Source: Polyporus tsugae (taxonomy: Eukaryota; Basidiomycota; Agaricomycetes; Polyporales; Polyporaceae). From it: a DNA stretch of 64,000 bases. The position numbers were made by a program, and so were the translations under genes. Under the pieces are notes generated by a model, which searched no databases, was not told the DNA's origin, and worked only from the letters and a program-made list of their open reading frames with translations. Shown here piece after piece: positions 11,536 to 24,876 of this stretch; positions within the stretch are counted from its first letter, which is position 1, and each line of letters opens with the position of its first letter. The stretch lies in NCBI GenBank assembly GCA_024305745.1, contig JAHRBS010000009.1:1798001-1862000 (forward strand), given 5' to 3'.

Positions 11536-12543
11536 TCATGCTTTCGCGTCCTTGACTGGTAACCACTTGACCGGATGGCGTCTATACATTGGCCATGGTG
11601 GAATGACAGCCTGTTGAGATAACATCAGCCACTGGAGTCTACCCTTGTGCTGGAGCTGCGACACTTCAAAACTCGCATGCATTACCCAAACCCTTTGATC
11701 GTCCAGCTAGCTATATGAGCATATAGCCAAGAGCTAGAGACGTGTCGCTGAGGGCACAGCGTGGACATCTGGGATTCTGTGTTCAAAGTGGTGTTCGATG
11801 CTTTGCAGGCCTCGAGCCTTCTGGTATAGCAAGGCACCGACCTCAGAGCTACGTTCCGTAGGCCATCCAAGGGGTCACCGGATCCCTAGCGACGGAAAAC
11901 ATACAGTCTCGAATATGTTGCAGAGAATGGTCACCGACGCCAATGTCGACATTTCAAGCAGGGAGAGCAGCAGCCTCGCTTCACTGGTCGCCTCCACCAA
12001 ACACCAAACACCAAACTACTCACTACATCCAGCATCCAGAGTCCCTGAGAATTGAACTCCGTGAAAGATGCACAGGGGCACCACATCCTCTTCCAAAATC
12101 TCGCCATGTGGAGGAACATTGAAGAAGGAACAGCTAGGCAACCCGACGAACATGACGGCCCCCAAAAAACCTTTGACGACCGTCATGGTCCGTATGAGAA
12201 CCAACGAGAGACGTATGGCATCAAATAAAATAATACCGAGAGCTACTCACCAGGCACAAACCCACGACGGACACTATGAACACGCTGAACAGCACCTGCA
12301 GTGACTGGAATGCGAAACCGGTTATGAAAGACACAAGCTGGTTGCCCATGGTTCAGCCACCGAAAGAATAGACGTCTGGTGTACTCACTGTGGTGACGAT
12401 TAAGGCATTCCTAGCAATCTGCTCTACGAGCCCTTGACCTTGGAAGTCCTAGCATAGGGAGAAGGCATGAGGTCTCAGGGAGGACGGAGAGAACAAGGAC
12501 TTACTATCTTCCCCTCCAAATAGCGCTGCAGAATGTCACTCAT
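11536..12543 (-). CDS. SPC1: signal peptidase complex subunit Spc1 (SPC12 family)
   Basis: Four exons: 12543-12505, 12448-12389, 12337-12251 and 11610-11536. All introns are phase 0, and the protein has 86 residues. It reads [13 protein letters not shown], then [13 protein letters not shown], two hydrophobic helices, and the family signature [17 protein letters not shown] near the C-terminus. This matches the small two-helix Spc1/SPCS1 subunit of the ER signal peptidase complex, which helps protect membrane segments from cleavage and cooperates with Spc2, Spc3 and the Sec11 catalytic subunit. The third intron is about 640 bp (12250-11611), roughly ten times the other introns in this window. 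It may contain inserted sequence, though no element termini were recognised in it. The last exon carries the diagnostic motif, so it must be joined across that intron. Confidence 0.85.
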
Positions 12544-15500
12544 GCCTATGAACCCGCAGAATCGACTGAGGAAGAAAGCTGGGGGACTGAGGTCGGACGA
12601 GGTGAGCAGTGAGCGGTGAGCAGAGAACGGATTGCATATGATAGAGCAAGGAACGTTCGGTGGCGGGCGCCTGTACGTCTAGGCAAACTCCGAGGAGCCA
12701 CGTGGGTTCCAGTTCTCCTTACATAAGCCAAGTTACGAAGGCTCGGACACACAATCGTTAACTCGAAACTTGACCCCGTCTCTATCCCATCCCACCACCT
12801 TCCGAGCACATACCACAGTCCACAAGACGACATATATTCCTCTGCCAAAACCAAAGAAAACGCCGTCTCCGTGTTGGTCGGCGAAGGAAGCCAGAGGTTT
12901 GGGCTCCATCGGAGCGCCCGCACCCCGACGGATCGAAGGTTTCAACTTTTGTGATGAGTCCTCCGTGACCGGGTGCGCAAGTAGGGAGGGCGGAAGCACC
13001 AGTGTGGTTAGAAGTACGTCACAATATCCACTTCCCGGCCGGTCTTCAGCCTAAAGCTTGATTGTTACGCCACAAAATCTCAGTACTCAGTTCCGGCGCC
13101 GGAATTGCGCGACGCATTGCGGGGAATGCGATCTTTGTGTCGCTTTGGAGGCCAGGTACGTGTATTTCACCGCATGTATGCCACTCTCACCACTTTTTGA
13201 CCTTACGGGGGCCATATTTTGCGCATATACGCGGTCAGAGCTGACGTTATGGATTAACTGAACGTCCACTGGAACCTAAGAAGCCGCAGCAACGAGGGGC
13301 AACGTCAAATGCATAATTCGGTGCAACGCACCCAAATGTGTTGGTAGCTCGACTGCCTACAAGGCGACAGTTAAACTCGGCCTCAACTTTTTAAATCTCG
13401 TAGCTAGACGATGTCGGAATAGTGCGATGTCGTGCGTTTGCGCCTACGGTGCTTCCCTCTCCGAGAATGGCTCCGACGTGCGTAATATTAACCAGTATCC
13501 TGATTGAATGGGACATGGGTTGACAGTCTCATTCTTAGGCTGATTTTCTGTCAATAATTCTATGTTCGCAGCGTCATCATCAGGCGCCGTAAACCGAACA
13601 CGACATTTGGTTCCCTCGTGGCGCACGGCGTTCTCAACTCCTTCTCCGGCTGCAGCAATACCGCCCGTGCCGCTGTTCGCAACATTCGGTTTGTGTTACT
13701 CATCCTTGCTTGTCTGCCACTCATGATTTGGACGTGCCGCCATATCTTCAGTCTGTCCCGCCACTTCGAATGGGGCGCAATTCTACGCAAGAACCAGCCC
13801 TAAGTGGCGCCGCATTCGCAGGAGTTGTCTGCATCGCAATCAACGGCTGGCCTGACACGCCCGGGGAAGCGTTATGAATCGTGTCATTGAAAGCCAATCA
13901 TCTCATGTCAAGCATTTCGAACGCCGGAGGGTCCCCAATTGAAAGGCACAGTCAGCACTGTGCCCGTATTTCCCCGTGGAATACACCGGTTTGTTCTTGA
14001 GCTTCAAGTTAACTCGAACACTACTGTGACATGTCGCTTAGAAGATGTCGAGGATGTCCCCGCTGCATTACGGTCGTTCCCGCGGAATGTACTGCGCGGA
14101 CACCTAAAACACCACGTTCTGACTACGCCATCCACCACCCCTGACCCACCCGAACGGCGAACTAAGGAACGAGACGTGCAGATCCCTGGTTGGTTACCGT
14201 CTCGCCATGCCGTCCTTCGCTGAATAGAGATCCAGTCCCAGGCGAGTCCTAGATCTTAGCTTCTTACGTCCGCCGTCACTTGAATCCCTCACGTTTGGCC
14301 GGCGATAGATTGTCACCGGAGAGGAATTTGCCCTCGACCGCTCCGTTTCGTTAGGGATTTCAACTTGGCCAATCAACATTGTTTAGTGGCCAGGCCGTCT
14401 TGCGCTTATGGCGTCGCAACCAAGGCGTTCTCTGATGACACGAATGATGGACCATGAGGAACGGTTGTCCTTCAGCAAGGCGTTCGTACCACCTGAGCGC
14501 TCCGACTTTGTTTTTGCCTTCAGCCACAGAACAGCGCTGAACCAGCTGCTTGGCACGACTTCCATCGAGCTCAAACCTTTTCTGGTTGCTATAGCCACTC
14601 GCCCCCTCCTTTGGCCAGCACACAAGGCTATGGGAAGCAGCCATGCGCACGAACCTTGTCTGTGCGATTTTGCGGTACGCCAAGGCACAGTCAGCGCAAT
14701 CCACCATATGTGACTTAATAATGTGACTAGAGTTCGACAGTGGTAGACCCAATCCTTGGTTCAAGCCGCGTCAAGGTAGCCAATATGTTTCCAAGCGCGT
14801 GCGGCGCAATCTGGACAGTAGTCGACCGTCTCGGTACGTTTCAGTAAACGTCCGAATCGTGAAAACGCCGACTCGGACGTTCCGCACTATGTCATTATAA
14901 TTGGGCGCGAGTGCAATATACGCGCGCGACGGGCGACTTGATCATGGGGCGAGATCTCGCGCACGTTCCAATCCAGATCTGCCTGGACACCTGGGCGGCC
15001 CTTTCTTGATGCAGCTGGACGTCATTCTAATATGGTCTTCGGGGCTTCCCCTCGTTCTCGGCCATACAAGCCTGCAAAGCTCAGGAAGAGGATACATGGA
15101 TATGTCCCGTGAACCACCCTTGGAGTACGGTACTATATCCTTCGAGGGTAAGTAATCACCATCCCGATCGTTTCCGATTCCCGATTGCGTTGCGGCTCCG
15201 ATCTCGTTAAGGACACGGATCGATGATGACACGCTCACGCTTCCGCAGACCTGGGCGCCGGGGATGGAACGGGCTGGCGGGTGCTGGAAATGCTGGGGAT
15301 AGATTGTGGAGTAAGTACGTTGGCAATGCAATGAGATGCCGGCATTCATTGCAACGTCTGGAATGGTTCAGTACGTTCAGTGCAGGGAGGCGATGATCTA
15401 CTTATCTGCATCTGAATCGGCAGAGAAGGGTAAACGGACAGCTTTATGAAGACTTGGACAGCAAGTGTGATCGGAGAGGATGATCTATGTATATCCAGAT

Positions 15501-16309
15501 GAGTGTTTTGGCCAGCATTGGCACTCGACGTCCCCCGCAAGCACTCCTTGGACAGCGACCACGTCCTACAGTCTACCTCCAGCCTACTGCGTTCTGAATC
15601 TCTGGCGACAGCATCTCTCGCGAAGCTCAGGCTTAGGGTTCACGTTCAGTTCCGGGATCTCGACATTTATGTCCCAAGCGCGCACCCGACTTGTGCAAAT
15701 ATAAACCCATCTGACACATCTCGGCGGGAGTATTGTCATCTACAGTCCTGTGCCTCTGCATCTCCTTCCCGCGCTTTTCTACGCTGTATCTGAAGGTCGA
15801 GGCCGACACGAGGATCGGTAGTGGCCAGCGACTTCGAACGAGGCGGTGTTGGGTGCACTGGACTCCCCTTACAAAGTTCTTCCGTGTCTTCCTCGGAGGC
15901 ATCGTGGGCAGCGTCGTGGGTGGAGGCACAGACAGTTCTCGAAGGGATACACCGCCACGCTCGGACGACATCGATTATCTCCTAGCATATTAGACGGCGT
16001 GTGGGTGGTGACAGCTTCATGTCTAGTTCTCAGCGGGCCAGTCGGTCACCGGGCAACACAACGAGCCAGAGGGACTCCGGAGGTATGCACTCCTTTAAGC
16101 AAGCGCCTCCCTCCATCTCTCTCTGATCTATCACTTCCTCCTTTACTTACAAGGGCCATCCGGATACGAGCCTCCAGAGCTTGCCAATCTTCCCACCTCA
16201 GGTGCGCGCACTTTTCTGTCATCCTCCTCCTCGCTCCGCTTCAGTCTCGGCCTGACCCGCCCCCCCCCCCGTCCATCCGCCAGTCTCCCGCTCCCAATCT
16301 TCGCCCTCC
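12544..16309. other. gene-poor stretch, nothing recognised
   Basis: Only short overlapping ORFs on both strands, none with a recognisable domain, signal peptide or exon chain. A TATA-like AATATAAACC occurs near 15705. The last ~300 bp before 16310 is pyrimidine-rich, including a poly-C run near 16260, as expected for a promoter/leader of the transcription factor gene. Old, decayed insertions are possible but could not be shown. Confidence 0.5.
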
Positions 16310-19300
16310 ATGATCGGACCCCCGCCGTCCTTCTACGACCCCAACCAAGCCATCGTCCCAGACGGCCCCGACTACCAGCAGTGGATCATGGCAAACTATC
16401 CAGGGAGCAGCGGGGAGTACAGCTACGGGCCAGGGCCAGCACAGGCACAGGCGTCCGGTAACGTACCCTTCCAACAGCAATCACAGCTCCACCACGTCCC
16501 CGTCACTCCCGCCCAGAACCAGTACAACTTTGTGCAGGAGCAGTACGGCCCTGACCCGGGGCCCTCCTACGACTCCCACCTCGTCCACCAGGCACAGGCC
16601 GCTGATCGCCCGCAACGCGCCCTACCGGGGCCCCGCATGGCCCGTCGCGGCGGGGGCGTCAACTATCCTGCCGCTCCACAGCTCCGTATGCCCGGCGCGC
16701 CCACCGGCGCGTACCAGCAGCCTCAGCAGTCGCCGCCGCAACAGCAACAGTCTTTCGGGCTGCAGTCGCCAGCGGGCACCGAGGGCTACTACTACCCGGA
16801 TGCGCAACAACCCCCTCAAGCCCCGCAGCAACAACAACAACAACAACAACAGCAGCAGCAGCAACACTCGTCGTACAACTTTGTCGGGTACCAGCCCGAC
16901 CAGTACACGACGCCCTCGACCGCGTACACACCGGGCTCCGACTTCACCAACCTGCCGTCATCCGGCTCGACCCCTTCGGTGGGTGGTACCGACGACGACC
17001 GAACTCATGCTTATCCCCCCTTGGCATCTCAGCACGGCCCTCCATCGGCACATCCACATACGCAGCAACAGCAGCCCAATGCGTCCTCCTCCCGCCGCGC
17101 CTCCGGCAGCGGAGCGCGTGGCGGGGCCGGTCGTGGCGGGCGCGGCGGCAAGACCTCGAAGCGTGCGCGGGTGGACGACTCGCAAGACGGCGGCGACAGC
17201 GACTCGGGGAGTGACTCTGAGCCGCTGCAGAACACCACTGGGTTCTCGACGGTCAGTGTGCCCCCGCCCCATGGCCAGGGTGCGCTCCCCATCAGGCTGT
17301 GAGTGTTTTCCAGAGTTCCGATCTGTTGGCGGTCTCCGACTGATAAAACCATCTCCTCCGCTCCTTCCTCATCTCCTTCGTTTGTGCTGGCATGCGCGAA
17401 CGTTTGTAATTCCCTTCCATTGCTCGCCGCGCCGCTGTCGACCGTATGGCCCTCCGGTGTTTGGGTGCTCCGTGACGTGCGCCTCGGCGGGCGACATCAA
17501 CACCTGGGCGCTTGTCCGGTCCTCCGTTCCGCGTCGGCGTTCGATGTGCACGGTGTTCGGGTGCCCGTCCTCGGCATCGGGGAACTTCTGGGCACATCGG
17601 TAGTCCCGGGGCGTGCAAGCACTGCAAGAAACTCAAGGTACGTCTGCCACAAACGATCGGGGCAGACGCCACGGCTCGTTAAGGCAGCGTGCATGGCTGG
17701 TGTCGGTTCGGAGGCTGACGAGTCTGCATGGCGGTGCGACAGATGAGGTGCGAATTCCCCGCAGAGGACAACACGTGCAAGCGCTGCAAGTCAGGCGGCC
17801 ACCAGTGCATCGTCGAAGGCAGAAAGCCCCGGAATGCACCAAAGTGAGTGGGCGCGATTCCTTGACTGTTTTCTGTCTATCTTTTTCCCTTGGCAGCCGG
17901 CCTGCCTGGCCCTTGGCCTCTCAGCTCCCGAGGCCCGAGCACTTATAACATGGGCAATGTGCGGCGGGCTCCTTTCTTTCCGCTTTCTGCGTCGGGATTT
18001 CGAACTGCTTGACCCGCCCGTGCGCGTTCTCTTCCTGCTCCGGTGACTAGCCTCGTGACACCATGACGCTGATGTCCTCCGACTACTCCTCGGACGAGTC
18101 GTGGTCGTCGCTGTCGTCACCCTCGTCGATTACGTCCTCGTCTGGCGGTCTGCTTGACGGTGACGAATCGCTCGCTGACTGGAACGTTATTCTGCCCCGC
18201 CACAGCAAACGAGAGTACCTTCTCGCACAGATTCGCCAGAAGAATGCCATCATCGAGTCCCTGCTCAAACAGGTGCGTTCTCGCCTTCTGTTATGTTTCT
18301 CATTTCCCATCCTCCGTGTTGCGGCACCGGCGCCGGATTCGGCGGCGCGACGCCGCTGTACCTTTCTATCCATTTTGGGTCGTATGTATTCACCAACGCT
18401 TCGCGTCGCAGATTCACAACCCGTATTTGGCAACGCCGATGTCGATCGCGTCCTACCGGATGGCGACGTCGCCGACGGACCAGAACAACCAGAATGTCCT
18501 CGCGTGGCTCGACCGCCTCCAGGCGAGTGTGCAGGCCGCGAGGGTGTCCGGCGGCCTCAACGCGTTCAAGATGGACTCGCGCGCGGACGGCGCCAGCGAT
18601 GACTCAGAGGAGGATGGCGCAGATGGCGCGGGGGGCGAGCCGACGGAGAGGGGGAGTGTTGGTCAGCCCGAGGACGACGAGCCGCTCAAGGACGCAGAGG
18701 ACAGGCCGACGGCGCTGGCGAACGAGGCGGTCCCGATTGGGCTGCTGGCGAACTTGGCGCTGGACAACAAGAGCAAGAGGAGGAAGAAGCCGGCCGCGAA
18801 GCCGAAGGATAACGAGTCTTCAGATGATGATGTCGTGAGTAGTTGATGCACCTCAGCCAAGTTGGCCGGGACAGTGTTAACGAGGGACGATACTTGGGTT
18901 AGGGCGTTGCATGCGAGACGTTCTTCGATCCTGGTCCCGCGTTCAACCTCGGGCTTCGCGCGACGATGATCGAAAGCGTTAGCCCGCCAGAGATCCTGGT
19001 TCACGGGATTGTCACGCCTGACGACGTGGAGAAGCTCTTCAAAATGTGCGCACATGGCACGCTGCTTTCGCTGGCCAGCATAAACTAACAAGTGCTTACT
19101 ACAGCTTCTTCGAGAAAGTGAATCCTCATTGCGATGTCCTCGACCCCGTTCTACACACGCCCGCATCGACGTTCGCCCGCTGCCCCTTCCTCTTCACAGT
19201 CGGTGAGTCGATGTTACCGCTGCCCTCTGCGCCCCGCGATCGCCATGTACTGAACAGCATGACGTCGTCGCAGTGTGCGCGATCTCGTCGCGGTACTACA

Positions 19301-21301
19301 CGGAAAAGTCCGAGATCTACCCGATCGCCATGCACTTCGCCAAGCACGCCGCCGCGTCTGCGCTCCTCAACGGCTGGAAGTCCGTCGAGCTCTCCCAAGC
19401 GTACCTCCTCATGAGCCTGTACGGCGTACCCGCGCGCCGCTGGGAGGAGGACCGCAATTGGCTGTACACGGGGCTCGCTATCCGGATCGCGACGGATCTG
19501 AACCTCCACGTGGTGTCGAACGTGAAGCCCAAGACGGAGAAGCAGGAGCGCGAGATGGTCAACCAGACAAGGGTATGGCTGCTGTGCTTCAACCTGGACC
19601 GGTCCACCGCGGCGCAGTTCGGGAAGCCGTCTACCATCAAGGAGGACTAGTGAGTGCCTGTGCATCGTATGAGACCTTTGTCGAGGACGAGGTGGCTGAT
19701 CTGCGGGTGTTCCGCTCAGCACCATCCGCCATTCGAACGATTGGTACAAGTCGTCAAGGATGAACTCGCCGCTGAACATCGGCACATCCGCGTACGCCCA
19801 GATGCTCCGCGTGGTGTCTCGGTTCCACGAGGCGATCTACTCGGATCCGGAGTCCCCGACAGGCTTGAACCAGGTGTGTAGCTACGTCTCATTATAAGCT
19901 CCAAGCGCTTGTGCTGAAGGTTGTCGCACAGAGTCTGGATTTCCGCTCTGTGATCCTCGAGCACGACGAGCAGCTCACGGTCTTCTTCAACGAGTGGATG
20001 GATCGCTTCAAGCGTGACTCGGACATGACAGGTTCGTATCTTTGAGCAATAGGTTGTCCTGTGATACGAGCAGCTAACACATGCATAGATCCTATGCTCA
20101 AGTTCAGGGCGGAGCTCCTGCCATTGTAAGACTTTCCTGTGATCTCCGTGGAATGCTGATACTCAAAGATGATTCTGGTCAGCCTCACTGGGTACTCCAG
20201 ACTGGTGATGTACTCGTTCGGCTTCCAGCAAGCGTTCAAGCGTGGTTTCCAGCCCGAAGACCACATCTTCCTTGAGAAGGTGTGTCATTATGTTCACGAT
20301 TAGAGGGGTGTTAGTCTAACTCTATTATAGTGCTACGAGTTGGCAACAACAGTCATCACCATTCTTATCGATTCGCTCATCCCGACTGGCTACATGCGTA
20401 CATCTCCAGATGGCTACTTCGTGTTCGCCTCCTTCGCATCCGCGTTCTTGCTCAAGGTATGCATTCATGTTCTGCTACTTGCCCTCGTACATCATCGCTG
20501 ATCACTGCCTCCGTCGTCAGCTCCTTCGACCTGAGTTCTCTGGCTTCGTGCCCCGTGAGCGTCAGCAAGAGATCTTCGACCTCATCTCTCGCCTGATCGA
20601 GAGGCTCGGCTCGCCCGACGTCGCAATCGACGAACGGCACACACCCGCGCTGCACTCGCGCTTCCTACACGGGCTCCTTCGGAAGCACCGCCGCGACCTG
20701 GCGGTGAGTTCTCGTCCGTCCGATCAGCCCGGGCCCCCTTCACAACCCCCGCAACAGGCGAGCAACCGCGGCGCCTCTGGCACCAGCAGCGCAAACGCGA
20801 CCACGAGCACGTTCCAGCAGGCGCCCCCGTCTTCCCAATTCAGTAACCTTGGCGGCACGGGTGCGGGCGGCGCGTCGTACGACAGCATTGCGGGGAGCAG
20901 CCCGGCGGCGTTCAGCGACTCCTCATTCACTCTCGGCGGCCTGTCGTCGTCGTCGTCGTCGCCTGTGTTTGAGACGGAGCCGGCGTACATGGCCGTGAAT
21001 GCCAACGGATATGCGAACGGTCACGACGCGGCGGGGATGTTCCAGTTCGGGACGCAGCAGGAAGAGAATTGGGGCGCGCTGCTCGCGCTGCAGAACCCGA
21101 ACTACTGGAAGGACATGATGATGCCTGGGTGCGTCTGTCTACTTTTGCCGTCTATGATGCGTGTGGCGTAGCGTGACTGATGCTGGCTGGGTGTGTAGGT
21201 TCACGTGGCCGGAGAGCCCGCCGTCGGTGCAGGACCACGTCATGACGAACGGGTTCGACAGCACGTTCAACTATCAGATGACCGCGCCGCTCAGCGGGTA
21301 G
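16310..21301 (+). CDS. Zn2Cys6 transcription factor with fungal-specific regulatory domain
   Basis: Sixteen exons: 16310-17298, 17604-17637, 17743-17843, 18206-18272, 18412-18834, 18903-19045, 19105-19202, 19274-19649, 19720-19873, 19932-20031, 20089-20125, 20183-20279, 20331-20456, 20521-20703, 20758-21128 and 21199-21301. They total 1133 residues. A long Q/P/S-rich N-terminus with a polyglutamine tract precedes the binuclear cluster. Its cysteines are at about 334, 337, 344, 353, 356 and 363 (ACKHCKKLK, MRCEF, TCKRCKSGGHQC), which is the canonical spacing. A linker/coiled coil (KREYLLAQIRQKNAIIESLL) and an acidic region follow. The Fungal_trans middle-homology domain comes next (YLLMSLYGVPARRWEED, GLAIRIATDLNLH), and a Ser/Ala/Gly-rich C-terminus closes the protein. 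It is a nuclear DNA-binding regulator with unknown targets. The introns on either side of the zinc-cluster exons are unusually long, about 305 and 362 bp. Confidence 0.87.
16829..16863 (+). repeat. CAA/CAG repeat encoding polyglutamine
   Basis: An in-frame CAA/CAG run in exon 1 of the transcription factor, encoding about 13 consecutive glutamines. It is likely length-variable between strains. Confidence 0.9.
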
Positions 21302-22547
21302 ATAACTTGCGGGCTTCGAATTAGACCTCCCATCCGAGCGCATTTCGGAGAGGGGGTTGGTGCGTGTACATTCACGCGCGTTTGGCATTCTTGGTGTTTG
21401 TTATGCTCCTCAGTTGGCACATTCCCATCCCGCCCTGTCTCTGTTCTGTCTCTATTTGGCCGCATCGTCCATGACTCCCACAATGTCTTCGCACTTTCCC
21501 CCTCGTCCCCGTCCGTCCCGTTATTTTTTTCATGCCTCTACACCTACAAATAATTGCCTCTTTCGCATCCCCCTCAATCCCCTCTCCCCCCCACCTGATA
21601 TCACTGTCACTTGCTCCATTCATCACCATCGATCTGGAATGGAGGATGCATCCAGACGCACGTTGTAGCTACTATCGTGTTCCCTGCGCCGCCGCCGCCC
21701 TAGCCATCTCGGATGTGTCGTACGGTTTCTATATGTATCAAGCCTAGTTCCCATTTTGCGGTTGTAGGAATAGAGCCTCGATCTGTAGAAGTGTGTAGAT
21801 CTTTCCACACCCAGGCCTTGGCAAGTCTTTCAAGTTGTGCTGTATAAGTGACCAACCGTACGCGTATACGTATACTGACAAGGCAACGTAGCTAAAGGCG
21901 TCAGTCAGCCTTTACCGTTCATTTAATACGCGCATTTATTCGTTCTATTTCTGACTTTGAATATGATTAACAAGGTAAAGCGCCTCGACTTGGCTCCCAC
22001 CTGCCAGTGTGCGCCTTGCAACTTGCCCCCTTATTTCCGCTGGCAAGATCTCACCTCGGAGTTCGACAACTCACATCGCAACGCGAACAGGGCTGATGAT
22101 CGTTGCCTTGTTATCGGAGGCGTTCGAGGAGTGGGCCCACTATATAGTATATATCGAGTACGTGGGCCTTGCAGCCTGAACATTCCTTAAACTTACCACT
22201 CGCGTTCCAGGGTTAACGTACCACTGCAGCTCCAGTGCGTCTGCTTCTGACATGACTATCCTTTGATAGAGAAGCTAGGTCTCCGCCCTGCAAACGATCG
22301 GCGCGATGTCGAGCATTGCTGTCAACAGAAGGAACGGAAAGGTCTTCAGAATGGACAAAGGCGACTGCCAGTGGCGCGGCGGCAAAGGACGTTCGATACC
22401 TCCTCAGTATCGAGCGTTCTCAAGGGCATCGAGGAACAGGTTGTTGCCGACAACTCGCGCCTGACGGCCCTAAATCGCAGCAAGAACTATCGGTTAAAAG
22501 GCTTGCCTGCCGCTGCGATAGTCCTCACACACTTCATTCGCATACTG
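21302..22547. other. intergenic region between the transcription factor and P450 copy 2
   Basis: No supported gene. The left part is a T/C-rich 3' flank of the transcription factor. The right part is the promoter region of P450 copy 2 and includes an AT-rich TATATAGTATATAT stretch near 22141. Confidence 0.5.
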
Positions 22548-24876
22548 ATGATGATGGCAGAACCGCTTCTACTTGCTGCAGTGGCCGGTGCCGTTATCAT
22601 TATATATGTGCTCTGGTCCATAGTCGGGCACTATCTAGAGAGATCGCCCTTGGACAACATCCCAGGGCCTGCCCCCACATTCCTGATCTATGGTTCGTCA
22701 CGATCTAGTATCCTTACTCAAAGTGACAATGCTTACCAGACGTCTCTTTGTTTAGGTCAGGATGGACAACTAGCTTCTCGGCAAGCGGGTAAATTCTGGG
22801 AGAGCCTGGCTAAGACCTATGGCCCTGTTTCTCTGATTTATGGGCAGATCGGGGTGAGTTCGACTCGCGTAGAATTGATGACTTGATGACGCACTCACGG
22901 TCGATACACAGAGGCGTATGCTCGTGATACATGATCCGAAGGCGCTCCATACAGTCATGGTTAAGGATCAGGAATCTTATACCAATGGCATGGGCCCTTC
23001 GAGGTAGGTCGCACATGCTATCTTCACCCCAACGGAACAATAACTTGTGTTTGCCGTAGTGAGTTGATGGTGCTCCTCGGCCCCGGCCTGCTGTCTACGA
23101 GAGGCATGCAGCACAAGAGGCAGCGCAAGCTGTTGAATCCGGTGTTCTCGTCGTCCCATCTCCGCGACATGAGTCACATCTTCTACAAAGTCGCCCACAA
23201 GGTTCGTATGTCTCCAAAATGCGACTGTTACAAGATTTCCAGTAACATTGGCATAGGTGCGGGGGGCGATCAGTGCCCGCGTTCCCGTAGACGGGACGGC
23301 CGAAGTACAGGACGTGAACGGTTGGATGGCAAGGACGACCCTCGAAATACTCGGGCAAGCCGGCCTCGGGTACTCGTTCGATAACTTTGTCGAAGGCTCG
23401 AACGATCAATACGGCGAGTCGGTGAAGCTGTTTTTGTACGTTCGGTCTTTTTATTACCTATCGCTGCCAGTGTCCCTAGACTAACCCGGTACCTGGATGT
23501 GGGGTTTGCAGCGTCGCGCTCGGCCGCTTCCCGCTCTTCGGCCTCATTGTCGCAAATCTTTCTCATTACATGTCAGATGCCACTACGCGGCGACTCCTGT
23601 CGATGCTCCCTCCTAAGGACCTCCGTAATCTCATCGAGATATCGAGCACAATGCGGAGGCGTTCACAGGAGATAATCGAGGAGAAGAAGGCGGCGCTTCG
23701 CAGGGGCGGAAGTGCGATGTTACAGGAGGTCGGCGAGGGCAAGGACGTCATGAGTATCTGCCGTGAGTAATGGGCAACCGGGGACGGTGCGAGACCACTA
23801 ACGACATTGTCAGTCAAGGCGAACATGGTAGCTTCGGAGGGAGGAAAGCTTTCAGACGAGGAGCTCATTGCACAGATGTCGTGAGTGTATCACCGTGGTT
23901 TTGCTACACAGTGGGTTCGCTCGCTTACATGCATCACGTATCATGCATAGGACATTCACGCTCGCGGGCATGGACACGACGGCGAACGCGCTCTCGCGTA
24001 TCTTCCACCTCCTCGCACAGAACCCTGCTGTTCAGGACAGGCTCCGTGCCGAGCTTGTTGAAGCTCAGGGCGGGCTCGGAAGCGACACGGACACGCCCTA
24101 CGACGAGCTCGTCAAGCTGCCGTACCTGGATGCAGTGTGCCGTGAGACGTTGCGTGTCTTCGCGCCCGTCGGCCTTTCCGGCCGGATGTTAGTACTTCCA
24201 CTATACTAGTGATAGAACAGCCAGGTTGACGTGACCGACTGGCAGGGCCACCAAGGACTCGGTGATCCCGTTCGCAACCCCGATCCGCGGGCGAGACGGG
24301 AAGGATATGCACGAGGTGATCGTCCCGAAGGGGACCATCGTGATTGTCCACTACCAGGCAAGCAACACCAACCCGGCGGTATGGGGTGAAGACGCGGATG
24401 AGTGGAAGCCGGAGCGATGGCTCGTGCCGCTGCCTAGTGCGGTGGAGGACGCCCGGATCCCCGGAGTGTACTCCAACCTGTAAGGCGTCTATGACCTGTT
24501 TTCCGCGAGGATTGTGCTTGTACTGACGAAGGTGTAGCATGACCTTTGCTGCCGGCTCGCGCTCGTGCATGTAAGTGCTGCAGTCTGTGGGTATGATGGC
24601 GGGGATCTAATTGCTCATACTCTTGCTTCGACACGGGTAGTGGCTTCAAGTTCTCCGAGTTAGAAATGAGTACGTGCTTCTCGACTTGTGTTGATTTCTA
24701 TTGCGGCTGACCCCGGTCCACTGGTTGTAGAGGTCGTGCTGGCTGTACTGCTGCCAAGATTCTCGTTCGAGTTGACCGACATCCCGATCACATGGAACTC
24801 TTCGGCCGTGGATTATCCGACCATGGGGGAGGAAAGCACAAAGCCGGAGATGCTGTTGAAAGTGAAGGTGTTGTGA
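22548..24876 (+). CDS. cytochrome P450 monooxygenase, copy 2
   Basis: Twelve exons: 22548-22692, 22756-22853, 22912-23003, 23060-23201, 23257-23435, 23512-23762, 23814-23880, 23951-24187, 24246-24479, 24538-24570, 24641-24669 and 24731-24876. They total 550 residues. The N-terminal anchor is followed by ERSPLDNIPGPAP. The I-helix reads AGMDTTAN, ExxR is CRETLR, and WKPERW and the heme loop FAAGSRSCIGF are intact. Sequence and intron positions match copy 1 closely, so the two are recent paralogues in opposite orientations. Three ATG codons in a row (22548, 22551, 22554) make the exact start uncertain by two residues. An ER-membrane heme monooxygenase is expected; the substrate is unknown. No obvious biosynthetic backbone gene lies alongside, so a detoxification or xenobiotic role is as likely as a pathway role. 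Confidence 0.9.

Noticed and set aside
12016..12204. Alternative SPC1 last exon containing NVPPHG
   Set aside because: Superficial VPP resemblance only; the exon at 11536-11610 carries the full conserved [15 protein letters not shown] motif in frame.
12733..13054. Opposing ~90-codon ORFs upstream of SPC1
   Set aside because: Mutually antisense, no recognisable domain and no exon chain; too weak to call.
16530..17603. 357-codon ORF overlapping transcription factor exon 1 in another frame
   Set aside because: Frame-shifted reading of the Gln/Pro/Ser-rich exon and following intron; low-complexity and not protein-like.
20126..20182. Transcription factor exon starting at the AG at 20169
   Set aside because: It gives an in-frame stop; the acceptor at 20182 yields the family-like ELLPFLTGYSRLVM.
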